A stretch of 48,223 nt of DNA, taken from the NCBI GenBank assembly GCA_017481205.1, contig JAFUPN010000040.1, positions 1-48,223 of the forward strand, read 5' to 3'. The notes under the pieces are model-generated. The model worked only from the letters and a program-made list of their open reading frames with translations, was not told the DNA's origin and did no database searches. This stretch comes from Clostridia bacterium. Lineage in GTDB: Bacteria > Bacillota > Clostridia > UMGS1810. Below, in pieces: positions 7,532 to 16,571 of the stretch; the stretch's first letter is position 1, and every line of letters starts with the position of its first letter. The translations under genes were made by a program, and so were the position numbers.

Positions 7532-9907
7532 TCATTTGAGTTCAACAATGGTAACACCGCTGTCACCTTCGCCGAACACGCCTATTCTATAGCTCTTAAC
7601 ATAGCTGAGGGTTTTTAAATATCTGTGTATGCCCTGGCGAAGCATACCGGTTCCCTTGCCGTGGACTATACGTACCTGGCTGAGAGAAGAAATGATAGCA
7701 TCGCTGAGAAATTTGTCAACCATCATGCAGGCTGTATCCACGGTTTCACCGCGGACATCAAGCTCCGGTGAAAGGCTCATGGTCTTGGATACATCTGCAG
7801 AAGAATAATTGCGGCGGGTCTTTTTGCTTCCGTCCTCCTTGGGAGCTGATATAATCCTGATATCAGCCAAATTGGATTTGATTTTCATTATACCGACCTT
7901 CACCATGATATCGCCCTTATCATCGGGAGCGGTCACAACAACACCCTTCTGCCCCATTTTGACTATCTCAACATCGTCTCCAAGGCGCACTGTCTTTGGC
8001 GGCTTGTAGCTTACGTCAGATTTAAACATACTGTCAGCAAGCTTTTCGTTGTTCTTCTTGGCTTTTTCGTTAAGCTTCTGACGGGCTTTCATTGCCGCCT
8101 CGGCAGCCTCCTTAAAGTCCGCCTGCTTCTGAATCTCACGAATCTGCCTGATAAGCTCATCCGCTTCTTCCCTGGCATCGTCCATTATCTGCTTTGCCTC
8201 CATGCGGGCACGCTCAATAATCTTGTCTGTCTTGTCACGGAGAAGCCTGTTTGTATTTGCCGTATCGGCTCTGAGCTTCTCTGTATCTCTCTTATATGCC
8301 TTTGCCTTATCCTTTTCTGCCTGCATCTCAGCTCTGGTTCTCTCCAGCTCCGAGAGAATATCTTCAAACTTGACATTCTCTGCTGCTATATGATTTTTTG
8401 CATATTCTATTATGCTGTCATCCAGACCAAGCTTTTTTGAAATTGCAAATGCATTACTTTTTCCGGGTATACCAATAAGCAGCCTGTAGGTAGGTCTCAG
8501 GGTTTCTACATCAAATTCACAGGAGGCATTTTCCACTCCCTCTGTAGACAGTGCATACATTTTAAGCTCGCTATAGTGAGTGGTGGCAGCGCTCTTTGCG
8601 CCCATACTGCGCACCCGCTCCAGGATGCTGACAGCAAGAGAGGCGCCCTCAATCGGGTCTGTACCGGCTCCCAGCTCATCAAAGAGACACAGGGAGCTGT
8701 CATCTACCTCCTCAAGAATTTTTACTATATTTACCATGTGTGCCGAGAATGTAGACAGGCTCTGCTCAATGCTTTGTTCATCTCCTATATCTGCAAACAC
8801 ATTTTTAAATACCGATATAACCGACCCCTCTCTTGCGGGAATATGAAGCCCCGCCTGAGCCATAAGGGTGAGCAGGCCAAGAGTCTTGAGCACAACGGTT
8901 TTTCCGCCGGTATTGGGTCCTGTGATAACCAGTGTGTCAAACTCTCTGCCAAGTCTGATATCAGTAGGTACAACAGTGGATGGCTCCAGCAATGGGTGAC
9001 GAGCCTTTTCCAGATTAACATATCCGTTGTCATTAAGAACAGGTCTGTATGCATCGTATTTCAGTGAGAATTTTGCCTTGGCAAAAATCAGGTCAAGCTC
9101 TGTGAGAATATCAAAGGTCATCTGAATAAGCTTTGATACCCCAGCAACCTCTGCAGTAAGCTCACTTAATATTCTTTCGATTTCATCCTTCTCCTTGCTG
9201 AGAAGCTCTCTTATCTCATTATTTGCATCCACAACCTGCACCGGCTCAATAAACAGAGTTGCTCCGGTGGCCGAGGTGTCATGAAGGATACCCTTAATCT
9301 CTCCCCTGTACTCACTCTTTACGGGAATAACATATCTGTCTCCCCTCATGGTGACAATCTGCTCCTGAAGGTATTTTGAATAAGCCTGAGAGGTTATCAT
9401 GCTGTGCAGAATATCCTTGACCTTGTTGTTAGTGTTTTTTATTTTTCGCCTGATATCAGATAGCTCAGGTGAAGCATTATCAGCGATTGTCTCATCGTCT
9501 ATAACAATGTCGAATATACGCATTTCAAGACGTTTATCCTCATACAATGCCTCAAAATGCTCGTCCAGTGCCTCAGACACAATATCATCGGGATATGATT
9601 TAAAGGCTCTTGATGTCTTAAGGATTTTTGCAATAGAATACAATTCTCCGAGAGACAGTGTGCCTTGTCTTTCCGCACGTTTAAGAGCAGGACGTACATC
9701 ATCTGTACAATATATGGGCGGATTGCCTTTTTTTGTAACCAAGGTACATGCCTGAGCTGTTTCCTCCTGCATAAGATTTACCTTCTTGATATTGTCCGCC
9801 ACATCAAGATGCAGTGCAGCAGCCTTGGCGATATCAGTTACCGCAAACTCCGCAAGCCTTTCAAGTATTTTATTAAATTCTAATGTTTCAAGTGTTTTTT
9901 TGTTCAT
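7532..9907 (-). CDS. mutS2: Endonuclease MutS2 (RqcU-type ribosome rescue factor)
   Basis: A 791-residue protein, normal for MutS2. Order of domains: N-terminal core/clamp with coiled coil, ATPase domain with Walker A GPNTGGKT at residues 330-337, Walker B region SLCLFDELGAGTDP, the ABC signature region (STFSAHM), a long charged coiled coil (about residues 520-640) and a C-terminal Smr domain (LDVRGETVDTAC, RIVHGKGTGML). MutS2 binds and splits collided ribosomes, feeding quality control, and was earlier assigned to suppression of recombination. GGAG lies nine bases before the ATG. The leader carries an unusual hairpin-rich element (9920-10143), with a promoter beyond it. Confidence 0.97.
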   Translation of the reverse strand: MNKKTLETLEFNKILERLAEFAVTDIAKAAALHLDVADNIKKVNLMQEETAQACTLVTKKGNPPIYCTDDVRPALKRAERQGTLSLGELYSIAKILKTSRAFKSYPDDIVSEALDEHFEALYEDKRLEMRIFDIVIDDETIADNASPELSDIRRKIKNTNNKVKDILHSMITSQAYSKYLQEQIVTMRGDRYVIPVKSEYRGEIKGILHDTSATGATLFIEPVQVVDANNEIRELLSKEKDEIERILSELTAEVAGVSKLIQMTFDILTELDLIFAKAKFSLKYDAYRPVLNDNGYVNLEKARHPLLEPSTVVPTDIRLGREFDTLVITGPNTGGKTVVLKTLGLLTLMAQAGLHIPAREGSVISVFKNVFADIGDEQSIEQSLSTFSAHMVNIVKILEEVDDSSLCLFDELGAGTDPIEGASLAVSILERVRSMGAKSAATTHYSELKMYALSTEGVENASCEFDVETLRPTYRLLIGIPGKSNAFAISKKLGLDDSIIEYAKNHIAAENVKFEDILSELERTRAEMQAEKDKAKAYKRDTEKLRADTANTNRLLRDKTDKIIERARMEAKQIMDDAREEADELIRQIREIQKQADFKEAAEAAMKARQKLNEKAKKNNEKLADSMFKSDVSYKPPKTVRLGDDVEIVKMGQKGVVVTAPDDKGDIMVKVGIMKIKSNLADIRIISAPKEDGSKKTRRNYSSADVSKTMSLSPELDVRGETVDTACMMVDKFLSDAIISSLSQVRIVHGKGTGMLRQGIHRYLKTLSYVKSYRIGVFGEGDSGVTIVELK

Positions 9908-9919
9908 TGTGTTGCTCCG

Positions 9920-10143
9920 TTAGGCACACGGGAGTCGAACTCCGTATGCCTTAAATTTTTAAAATTTTCACACTTTTTATTTGTCATCCTCGCAAGGCAT
10001 CAGCCATCCTTAATCCTCCGCATAAAAATTGTACTAAATTTTATGCATTTAAGGTCGAAGAGTTTTAAGATAGCCAATTTTATGCTGGATTGACCAAAAT
10101 TGTCATCTTAAAACCATGCGGGGTTCGACTCCCGTGTGCCTAA
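9920..10143 (-). mobile_element. 224-bp hairpin-rich element with perfect 21-bp terminal inverted repeats
   Basis: Positions 9920-9940 and 10123-10143 are exact inverted copies (TTAGGCACACGGGAG and continuing). Inside are two further stems: GCATAAAA / TTTTATGC at 10020-10046 and GTTTTAAGAT / ATCTTAAAAC at 10062-10114. Each terminal repeat also folds locally (for example GGCACACGG with CCGTATGCC, one mismatch). The middle (about 9965-10055, minus strand) matches dispersed repeat copies 1 and 2. It has no coding capacity, so a MITE-like element or a structured RNA is the best description. It lies between the promoter and the start codon of mutS2. Confidence 0.65.
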
Positions 10144-10165
10144 TAAATGTATATCAATTATCAAT

Positions 10166-10194
10166 ATTATACTATTGCCTGAAACAAAAATCAA
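10166..10194 (-). promoter_or_regulatory. Likely sigma-A promoter of mutS2
   Basis: On the minus strand TTGATT and TATAAT are separated by 17 bases. Transcription would start near 10159, placing the whole inverted-repeat element in the mutS2 5' leader. Confidence 0.6.
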
Positions 10195-10247
10195 TGATTA
10201 ATTTTAAATAATAACGTCGAATATACAAAATCTTTTGTTAAAACCAA

Positions 10248-10275
10248 CCGCTCCGGAACCAAAATTCCGAAGCGG
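10248..10275 (-). terminator. Intrinsic terminator of the RND efflux operon
   Basis: An 11-bp stem (CCGCTTCGGAA / TTCCGGAGCGG on the minus strand, one G-T pair), followed by TTGGTTTTAAC. It lies eight bases after the pump stop codon. Confidence 0.75.
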
Positions 10276-10283
10276 CTGTTTAT

Positions 10284-13200
10284 TTATGCTTTATTCAGTT
10301 TTGCTACTTTCTTATTCTTCCTTTTTATACTTCCGTCATCAAATATTGAATATACCACAGGTATTACCAGCAGAGTAAGGAAGGTACCTACAGTAAGTCC
10401 TCCTACCAGCACGACCGCAAGCGGCTGCATCATTGCCGCACCGCTGGAGCCGGATGCCACTGCCATTGGCAAAAATCCAAGAATAGAGGTGAGCGAGGTC
10501 ATAAGCACAGGGCGCATTCTGGTTTTGCCGGCATAGATAAGAAGCTCGGTTCTGGATATATCGGGTCTTTCAACCTTAGCGGTGTTAACAAAGTCGATAA
10601 GTACAATTGCATTGTTAACAACAATACCGGTCAGCATAAGTATACCTATGCAACCCACAACCGACAGCGAGCTTCCCGAAATTACAAGAGAGAGAACAAC
10701 ACCAATCATGGCAAGAGGCAGGGTAAAGAGGATGATGAACGGCTGAGAGATATTTTCAAACTGAGCCGCCATAACCATGTACATAAGCAGTATACCGAGA
10801 ACTATCGCCAAAAGCAGAGATGTCATGGCCTCCATCATAGTCTCATAACTTCCGCTTGTGTTTCTGCTGATGCCGTCCGGAACAGAAATTGCCTGCAGTG
10901 CCTTGTCAAATTCTTTGTTAACCGTGCCCATATCCGTGCCAAATATTTTTCCGGTAAGGGATATAACTCGCTTCTGGTCAACACGGGTAAGAGTTGTGTA
11001 GCCCTGAGTTTCCTTAACATCTGCCACGTCCGACAGAGAAATCCACTGACCTGTATAGGTTTTAATCTGCATATTTCGCAGAGCATCGACATTGGATACA
11101 TAATCCTCCGGATATACAATCTCTATGTCATATTCCATACCGCCCTCGGTATAGCGTCCTGCCGTACTGCCGGAAAGAACACTGTTTACAGCAGATGCAA
11201 CGGTTGCAGTGCTCATACCGTAGCGTGCAGCTCGTGCAGAGTCAATTTTTATCTGCATTTCAGACTTTTTGTCAGCAATGGAGGTTTCTGTCTCAACAAT
11301 GCCGTCTATGCCAGCGAGAACCTTCTCAGCCCTGAGTACATATTCCTCAAGAACCTTGTCGTCTGATCCCGTAAAGTCAAACTGAATTTCATTTGAAGAC
11401 ATTCCCATAGAGGAAGATGCATTAACGGTTATAACCGCACCTGCAATATCCGAGAGAGAGTCTCTTATTTCCTGAGCAGCCTCTTCGGTGGTGACTTTTC
11501 TGTCCTCTTTAAGTGTTATGGTAACAGATGATGCATTATCAGAGCTCTGCCCCAGCATACTCATGGAGCCTGAGCCTACATTGGCAAAAACAGTTTCTAC
11601 ATTTTCGTTTGTCGATATTATCTCTTCAATCTCAAGAGTAAGAGCATTGGTTTTTTCAAACTCAACACCTTCAGGAAGCTCAATATTAACAGTGAGAGAG
11701 CCTTCGTCACTCTCAGGCATAAGAGTCATACCAATCATACCCAGAACCACCATACTAAGCACGAACAGTCCCATTATCGAAAGCATAAACACCTTCCTGT
11801 GAGAAAGTACCCATCTGAGAGCTTTTTCATAAACAACATACATTCTGTCCATAAACCTTGCAAAGGGGTTGAGTATAAAGCCGAGCTTTTTATTGGGCTC
11901 GTTTTTCTTGATTTTTGATGCCAGCATGGGCACAAGCAGGAAGGTTGTAAGAAGAGACGCACACTGCGAGAAAATAATGGTGAACGCCAGCTGCTTAAAC
12001 ATTACTGCCATCATATTATCAATAAAGAGTATGGGCACATACACAATACATGTTGTGAGAACCGAAGCAACAACCGCTCCGATAACTTCTGACGAACCCT
12101 TGATTGCCGAGGTCTCCGAATCCTCGCCCAACTCATCCTTACGGCGGAAGATATTTTCCAGCACTACAACGGAGTTATCAACCAGCATACCCACACCGAG
12201 AGCAAGACCGCCCAGAGACACTACGTTGAGGGTCATGCCGGAAAAATACATGCCTATAAATGTAGTAACAACAGATATTGGCATGGAAATACCGATAACC
12301 ATTGAGGTTTTGAAATTTGCCAGAAACAGCAGCAGTATGAGAATTGCAAGCACTGCACCCATAACGGCGCTCTCCGCAACACTGTTGATGGACTCTTCGA
12401 TATAGCTTGCCTGCTCCATGGTCATGTTGTATGAAAACTTTGAATTCTGAGCCTTTATACTGTCAAGTGTTGTGATGATGGCATTAACAACATCAACAGT
12501 ATTTGCGTCGGATTCTGCAGAAATTGATATTGAAAGAGAATCCTCACCGTTGAGTCTGGCAATGGTTGACTGCTCGGAATATGTATCGCTGACAGACGCA
12601 ACATCCCTGAGATACACAATCTGACCTGCATCTGTCATAAGGGGAATTGTATTAATCTCTTCAACAGAAGAAAATTTTCCGACTGCTCTCAGGGTAAGCT
12701 CCTTACCCTTATTTTCAATAGTTCCTGCAGGCAGATTTATATTCTGAGCAGAAATAGCGGTTGCAATATCTGTCATATCCACACCGTAGCCAAAAAGCTT
12801 CTGGGGGTCAACCTCCACCTCGATAATTCTGTCCTGAGCACCGGAAACCGTTACCGAAGCAACACCGTCAACGGCCTCAAGCTTGTTCTGAACATTATCC
12901 TCTACATATTTTTTTGTCTGAATGGGGTTCATACCCTCATATGATACACTCATCATTGCCACAGGCATCATAGAGGTATCCAGCTTCAGCACCATGGGCT
13001 CCTCAGCATCCTCGGGCAGATACCCCTCTATCAGGTCTATACTGTCCGACAAATCCTGCACTGCTTTATCCATATCTGTTGATGCAGAAAACTCTATCAT
13101 CACCATGCTGGCGCCCTCCGAGGACTGGGATGTGACGGATTTTGCACCGGAAACAGAGCTCACAGCGCCTTCAACGGTTTTTGTAACTAAGTTTTCTACC

Positions 13201-13373
13201 TCTTCGGAGCCGACATTGGGATAAGATGTATATACCAACGCCATGGAAAGCTCCATCTCGGGCATAAGCTCTATTGAAAACATACTCAGAGAATATACAC
13301 CGATTACAACAAAAATCATAACAACCATTATAACGGCAATTGGTCGTTTGACCGATATTCTGCTAATATTCAT
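10284..13373 (-). CDS. RND-family efflux pump, HAE-1/AcrB-like inner-membrane subunit
   Basis: A 1,029-residue protein with the full RND architecture: an N-terminal transmembrane helix (SVKRPIAVIMVVMIFVVIGVY), two large extracytoplasmic loops and twelve membrane helices with internal duplication. Motifs include GLALGVGMLVDNSVVVLENI in TM4, where the first of the two AcrB proton-relay aspartates is kept and the second is Asn, as commonly seen in Gram-positive and anaerobe RND proteins. Other motifs are TGIVVNNAIVLIDF and GKTRMRPVLMTSLTSILGF near the end. It presumably exports hydrophobic compounds or lipids by proton exchange together with the adaptor and TolC-like proteins upstream. AAAGGATTGATATC precedes the ATG. 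It is the last gene of the MarR-TolC-adaptor-RND operon. Confidence 0.95.
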   Translation of the reverse strand: MNISRISVKRPIAVIMVVMIFVVIGVYSLSMFSIELMPEMELSMALVYTSYPNVGSEEVENLVTKTVEGAVSSVSGAKSVTSQSSEGASMVMIEFSASTDMDKAVQDLSDSIDLIEGYLPEDAEEPMVLKLDTSMMPVAMMSVSYEGMNPIQTKKYVEDNVQNKLEAVDGVASVTVSGAQDRIIEVEVDPQKLFGYGVDMTDIATAISAQNINLPAGTIENKGKELTLRAVGKFSSVEEINTIPLMTDAGQIVYLRDVASVSDTYSEQSTIARLNGEDSLSISISAESDANTVDVVNAIITTLDSIKAQNSKFSYNMTMEQASYIEESINSVAESAVMGAVLAILILLLFLANFKTSMVIGISMPISVVTTFIGMYFSGMTLNVVSLGGLALGVGMLVDNSVVVLENIFRRKDELGEDSETSAIKGSSEVIGAVVASVLTTCIVYVPILFIDNMMAVMFKQLAFTIIFSQCASLLTTFLLVPMLASKIKKNEPNKKLGFILNPFARFMDRMYVVYEKALRWVLSHRKVFMLSIMGLFVLSMVVLGMIGMTLMPESDEGSLTVNIELPEGVEFEKTNALTLEIEEIISTNENVETVFANVGSGSMSMLGQSSDNASSVTITLKEDRKVTTEEAAQEIRDSLSDIAGAVITVNASSSMGMSSNEIQFDFTGSDDKVLEEYVLRAEKVLAGIDGIVETETSIADKKSEMQIKIDSARAARYGMSTATVASAVNSVLSGSTAGRYTEGGMEYDIEIVYPEDYVSNVDALRNMQIKTYTGQWISLSDVADVKETQGYTTLTRVDQKRVISLTGKIFGTDMGTVNKEFDKALQAISVPDGISRNTSGSYETMMEAMTSLLLAIVLGILLMYMVMAAQFENISQPFIILFTLPLAMIGVVLSLVISGSSLSVVGCIGILMLTGIVVNNAIVLIDFVNTAKVERPDISRTELLIYAGKTRMRPVLMTSLTSILGFLPMAVASGSSGAAMMQPLAVVLVGGLTVGTFLTLLVIPVVYSIFDDGSIKRKNKKVAKLNKA

Positions 13374-13390
13374 GATATCAATCCTTTCTG

Positions 13391-14719
13391 CTAATTGTTT
13401 GAAGTAATTTTTATTGAATTATTTTTCTCAGAAAGGAATTCTTTTCCCTCGGTTATAACCAGCTCACCCTCAGACAATCCTGAAACAACCTCTATAACCT
13501 CTTCATTTGACATTCCGGTTGTTATAACCTTCTTAACGGCGGTTTCGCCTTCGGCAACATAAACATAGGTTTCGTCATCCGATACAAACACCGCACTCTG
13601 CGGAATTGTGATAACATTTTCCACCCTGCCGGTGGTAAGCTCAACCTCTGCTATCATACCATCCTTAACAGAATCACCGCTGCCCGGAACAGATATTTTT
13701 ACAGTATACATACCGGTCATTGCATCCTTAGTCTCGCCCAGTGCGGATACAGTACCCTCGATATTTTCTTTATCGGCAGATTTTACATTGATTTTTGCCT
13801 TGGTACCGATATTCAGACTTCCGATTACAGCCTCGGTTACATTTATCTGAACCTCAAGCAAATCCGGATTTTTTATAGAAAATGCTTCAACACCCTGTGC
13901 CGCTGTCTGACCTATAACCACATTTTTGGAAGCAATATAGCCAGAGATTGGTGCCTTGACCTTGCAGTTATTCAAAGCATCCTGAGCCATAGCCACTGCC
14001 ACTCTCGCCTGCTCAAGTCCTGCCTGAGCCTGCTCCATAGCAGCCTTTGCCTGATTAACACCTGCCTGTGCGCTCGCAACGGACTGAGGGCTTATTACAG
14101 ATGAAGTAAGCTCTGCATTTTCTTTTGCAGTATCAAGAGCAAGCTTGGCATTGTCAAGAGCTGTTTTTGCTGAATCAAGAGCAACCTGGCTTATTGAACC
14201 AATATCAAACAAGGCTTTTTGTCTGTTGTAGTTATCCAAAGCTGTGTCATAAGATGACTGTGCGCTTACAACAGCCTGATTCATGGAAACCTCTGTTTGT
14301 ACCGTGCTTCCGTTTTTGACATTCTCATAAGCTGCTACAGCGCTTTTATAGGCACTTTCGGTCTGAGAAATTGATGCCTGTGCCTGATTATACGATGCCT
14401 GTGCCTGGCTGAGAGAAAGCCTGTAGGTTGAATCATCAATAGTCATAAGAATATCTCCCGCATTAACATAATCGCCAACCTCTGCATATATTGCGGCAAC
14501 TGCACCGGAAGCCTTTGGAGCAACAGAGCCTGTGGAAACAGACTTTATATCTCCGTTGTAGCTTACTGTACTTTCAACATTTCCCAGAGCCGCTGCACAT
14601 ACCTCAACATTTGTAACGGCACTTTCAGCTTCGGATTGTACTGCTTTGTCCTTTCCGCATCCGGAAAAAGAGAATAAAACAACGGCTGTCATTATGATAG
14701 AAATAATTTTTTTGTTCAT
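13391..14719 (-). CDS. RND efflux adaptor (membrane fusion) lipoprotein, HlyD/AcrA-like
   Basis: A 442-residue secreted lipoprotein: MNKKIISIIMTAVVLFSFSGC gives a lipobox with the acylated Cys near residue 21. A split biotinyl-lipoyl domain follows (AAIYAEVGDYVNAGDILMTID and later NCKVKAPISGYIASKNVVIGQ). Between its halves is a long Ala/Gln-rich coiled-coil hairpin (about residues 100-250). A beta-barrel domain and a membrane-proximal domain ending EVVSGLSEGELVITEGKEFL complete it. It bridges the RND pump and the TolC-like protein. The gene lies 17 bases before the pump gene and is clearly cotranscribed. Confidence 0.93.
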   Translation of the reverse strand: MNKKIISIIMTAVVLFSFSGCGKDKAVQSEAESAVTNVEVCAAALGNVESTVSYNGDIKSVSTGSVAPKASGAVAAIYAEVGDYVNAGDILMTIDDSTYRLSLSQAQASYNQAQASISQTESAYKSAVAAYENVKNGSTVQTEVSMNQAVVSAQSSYDTALDNYNRQKALFDIGSISQVALDSAKTALDNAKLALDTAKENAELTSSVISPQSVASAQAGVNQAKAAMEQAQAGLEQARVAVAMAQDALNNCKVKAPISGYIASKNVVIGQTAAQGVEAFSIKNPDLLEVQINVTEAVIGSLNIGTKAKINVKSADKENIEGTVSALGETKDAMTGMYTVKISVPGSGDSVKDGMIAEVELTTGRVENVITIPQSAVFVSDDETYVYVAEGETAVKKVITTGMSNEEVIEVVSGLSEGELVITEGKEFLSEKNNSIKITSNN

Positions 14720-14749
14720 GATACAATATCCTTTCCTTGTTGTTTAAAA

Positions 14750-15895
14750 TCAAAGACCAACGGTAATTTCATACTTATATTTTTCTACAGCCAATCTGTA
14801 TGTAATCTTAGCATTAGCAAACTCCACCTGTGACTCATAAAGCTCGTTTATTGTCTGGGTCAGCTGCAGATTTGTTATCATGCCAAGGTCGTATTTAAGC
14901 TTCGCAGACTCATATTCCTTGAGCTTCATTTCATAGGACAGCTGAGCTGTATCCATATCAGCCTTTGAGGTAAGTATGGAATTATACGATGATTTTATGA
15001 GCAGTGCAATAAGCTTTTTTGTATTGGTATAGTCATAATCCGCCTTCACATATGACGCATATGCAGTATTGTAGATGGCGGAATCCGATGTGAGTATTTC
15101 TGCCAGGTCAAAATACTTATAAGCAAGTTCTTTACTCTTTTTAAGTGCTGTCAGGTCATATCTTGATTCCATTGCCGCTTCGGTATCGGAGTCGGCATCG
15201 GATGTATAGTCGCTGCAGTCAACATCATCAAATACCTTTATAGTACAGTTCTCGTCATCCTTATGAAGAAGGATTTTAAGATTTTCTTCAGCAGTTTCCA
15301 TATTAAGCTTATATGCCTCAACTGCATTTTTTGCCATTGAAACCGATATAGAGGCATTTTCATAATCAAGCTTTGCAATAAGACCTAAATTATACTGCGC
15401 CTCAACCATTGCAAGATTTTCTGACGCAAGCTCATAGGAATTATTGGCGGCGTTAACCAGCTTCTGCATAAGCACATAGTTATAGTAGGCTTCTGTCACA
15501 TCATAGGCTACGGAGCCGCTTATTTTGTCTGCCTCTTTCCTTGACAGCTCCAGCTGTACCTCTGCAGCATCCAGATAATACCCTTTTTTCAAACAATAGG
15601 TTTCAAAGGCAGATGCCACATTCACCGTAATTTTTCTGTACTGCTTTTCCTGAAGCATGGCGCTTTCAAGGGAAATCTCCTTGCCCAGCTGGTCAAATTT
15701 GTTTGCCTCAAGCTGAGGATTGTTTTCATAAGCCATTTCAATTGCCTGCTCCAAGGTAAGTTCATATACCACAGGAGCAGCTTTTTCCTCGCTCACCGAC
15801 ACCGTGCTTACATCAAACGACGTATCCTCTGCGCATACACCCAAGGATGCCGACACCACACATAGAGCTAATACTGCTGATAAAATTCTTTTCAT
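14750..15895 (-). CDS. TolC-like outer-membrane-efflux-family protein in a Gram-positive setting
   Basis: A 381-residue secreted protein with signal peptide MKRILSAVLALCVVSASLGVCAE and two half-repeats of long amphipathic helices typical of the outer membrane efflux protein family: LTLEQAIEMAYENNPQLEANK at the start, MVEAQYNLGLIAKLDYENA in the middle and KLKYDLGMITNLQLTQTINELYESQ near the end. In diderms such proteins form the outer-membrane exit duct. In a monoderm the role is unclear; it may cross the thick wall. The beta-strand segments of classical TolC appear short. The start overlaps the MarR stop (ATGA) and is preceded by AAAGGA, so translation is coupled. Confidence 0.85.
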   Translation of the reverse strand: MKRILSAVLALCVVSASLGVCAEDTSFDVSTVSVSEEKAAPVVYELTLEQAIEMAYENNPQLEANKFDQLGKEISLESAMLQEKQYRKITVNVASAFETYCLKKGYYLDAAEVQLELSRKEADKISGSVAYDVTEAYYNYVLMQKLVNAANNSYELASENLAMVEAQYNLGLIAKLDYENASISVSMAKNAVEAYKLNMETAEENLKILLHKDDENCTIKVFDDVDCSDYTSDADSDTEAAMESRYDLTALKKSKELAYKYFDLAEILTSDSAIYNTAYASYVKADYDYTNTKKLIALLIKSSYNSILTSKADMDTAQLSYEMKLKEYESAKLKYDLGMITNLQLTQTINELYESQVEFANAKITYRLAVEKYKYEITVGL

Positions 15896-16365
15896 TGTTG
15901 TTTTTCCTTTCTTAAAGCTTCTATATTTTTAATTTCTTTTTCCATAACAATCTCTATTCTCTTTCTGTATTCCATAAGCTGCTTTATCTCATCTTCCGTG
16001 AAAAGTCCGGCTACCATATCAACACAATGTCTAATAATTTTTTCGTTTTCGCGAAAAAGCTTCATGCCCTTTTCAGAAATAAAAACAAGAGTGTTTCGTC
16101 GGCAATCCTTATCTGTCTCTCGTACAATCAATCCCCTTGACTCCAGATTTTTGAGCATACGGGACACAGAGGGTACCGCCACGTCAAGCACGGCTGCAAG
16201 CTCGTTTACTGTAATATGCTTTCCATCATGCTCTCTCTCATAATTCAGGAATGCTCCCATAAGCATATATTCGCCTTGAGAAACATCGCAAAACAGCATG
16301 GATGCAGGAATTTTTTTAGGATAAAGCACACATTCCACAATATCCTCATACATTTTTGAATCCAA
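15892..16365 (-). CDS. MarR-family transcriptional regulator
   Basis: A regulator of about 157 residues. The winged helix is visible as ITVNELAAVLDVAVPSVSRMLKNLESRGLIVRETDKDCRRNTLVFISEKG, flanked by dimerisation helices. I chose the TTG at 16365 because it is eight bases after AAAGGGGATG. Upstream codons in the same frame (ATG at 16389) lack a good ribosome-binding site. It heads the efflux operon and probably represses it by binding the inverted repeat that overlaps the promoter -10 box (16409-16426), releasing on drug or metabolite binding. Confidence 0.9.
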   Translation of the reverse strand: MDSKMYEDIVECVLYPKKIPASMLFCDVSQGEYMLMGAFLNYEREHDGKHITVNELAAVLDVAVPSVSRMLKNLESRGLIVRETDKDCRRNTLVFISEKGMKLFRENEKIIRHCVDMVAGLFTEDEIKQLMEYRKRIEIVMEKEIKNIEALRKEKQQ

Positions 16366-16408
16366 TATTTCATCCCCTTTATTTAACATATGCAATATTT
16401 AACTATGC

Positions 16409-16449
16409 TAACAATTAACAATGTTATCACTAAACAAATTATATGTCAA
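16409..16449 (-). promoter_or_regulatory. Efflux-operon promoter with overlapping MarR-type operator
   Basis: On the minus strand TTGACA (16444-16449) and TAACAT (16421-16426) are 17 bases apart. An imperfect inverted repeat TAACA-N8-TGTTA at 16409-16426 covers the -10 box, a usual site for an autoregulatory MarR dimer. Confidence 0.75.
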
Positions 16450-16487
16450 GGAGGAAAAAATAGAATTGTTAAAAAAGCAAAAAAATA

Positions 16488-16526
16488 AAAGCCGTACAAT
16501 TATTTTTTGTATAATTATACGGCTTT
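16488..16526 (-). terminator. Intrinsic terminator after the ECF S-component gene
   Basis: A long stem (AAAGCCGTATAATTA paired with TAATTGTACGGCTTT on the minus strand, near perfect), followed by TATTTTTTTG. It lies about 45 bases after the ECF gene stop and separates it from the efflux operon. Confidence 0.8.
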
Positions 16527-16571
16527 CTTGTTAAAAAGTTATTGTCGTACTGTTAATAAATTGTTAATATA

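Larger units (their letters stand above)
9908..10283 (-). other. mutS2 leader region (gene-free) and RND-operon tail
   Basis: No gene is seen. Going leftwards (minus strand) it holds the terminator of the RND operon, a promoter at 10166-10194 and the inverted-repeat element at 9920-10143, and it ends in the mutS2 ribosome-binding site. Confidence 0.7.

Noticed and set aside
9920..10143. tRNA gene: both ends contain GTTCGACTCCC followed by a pairable GTGCC
   Set aside because: No D arm or anticodon arm can be built, the T-arm pairing is poor and the two ends are inverted copies. It is better seen as terminal inverted repeats.
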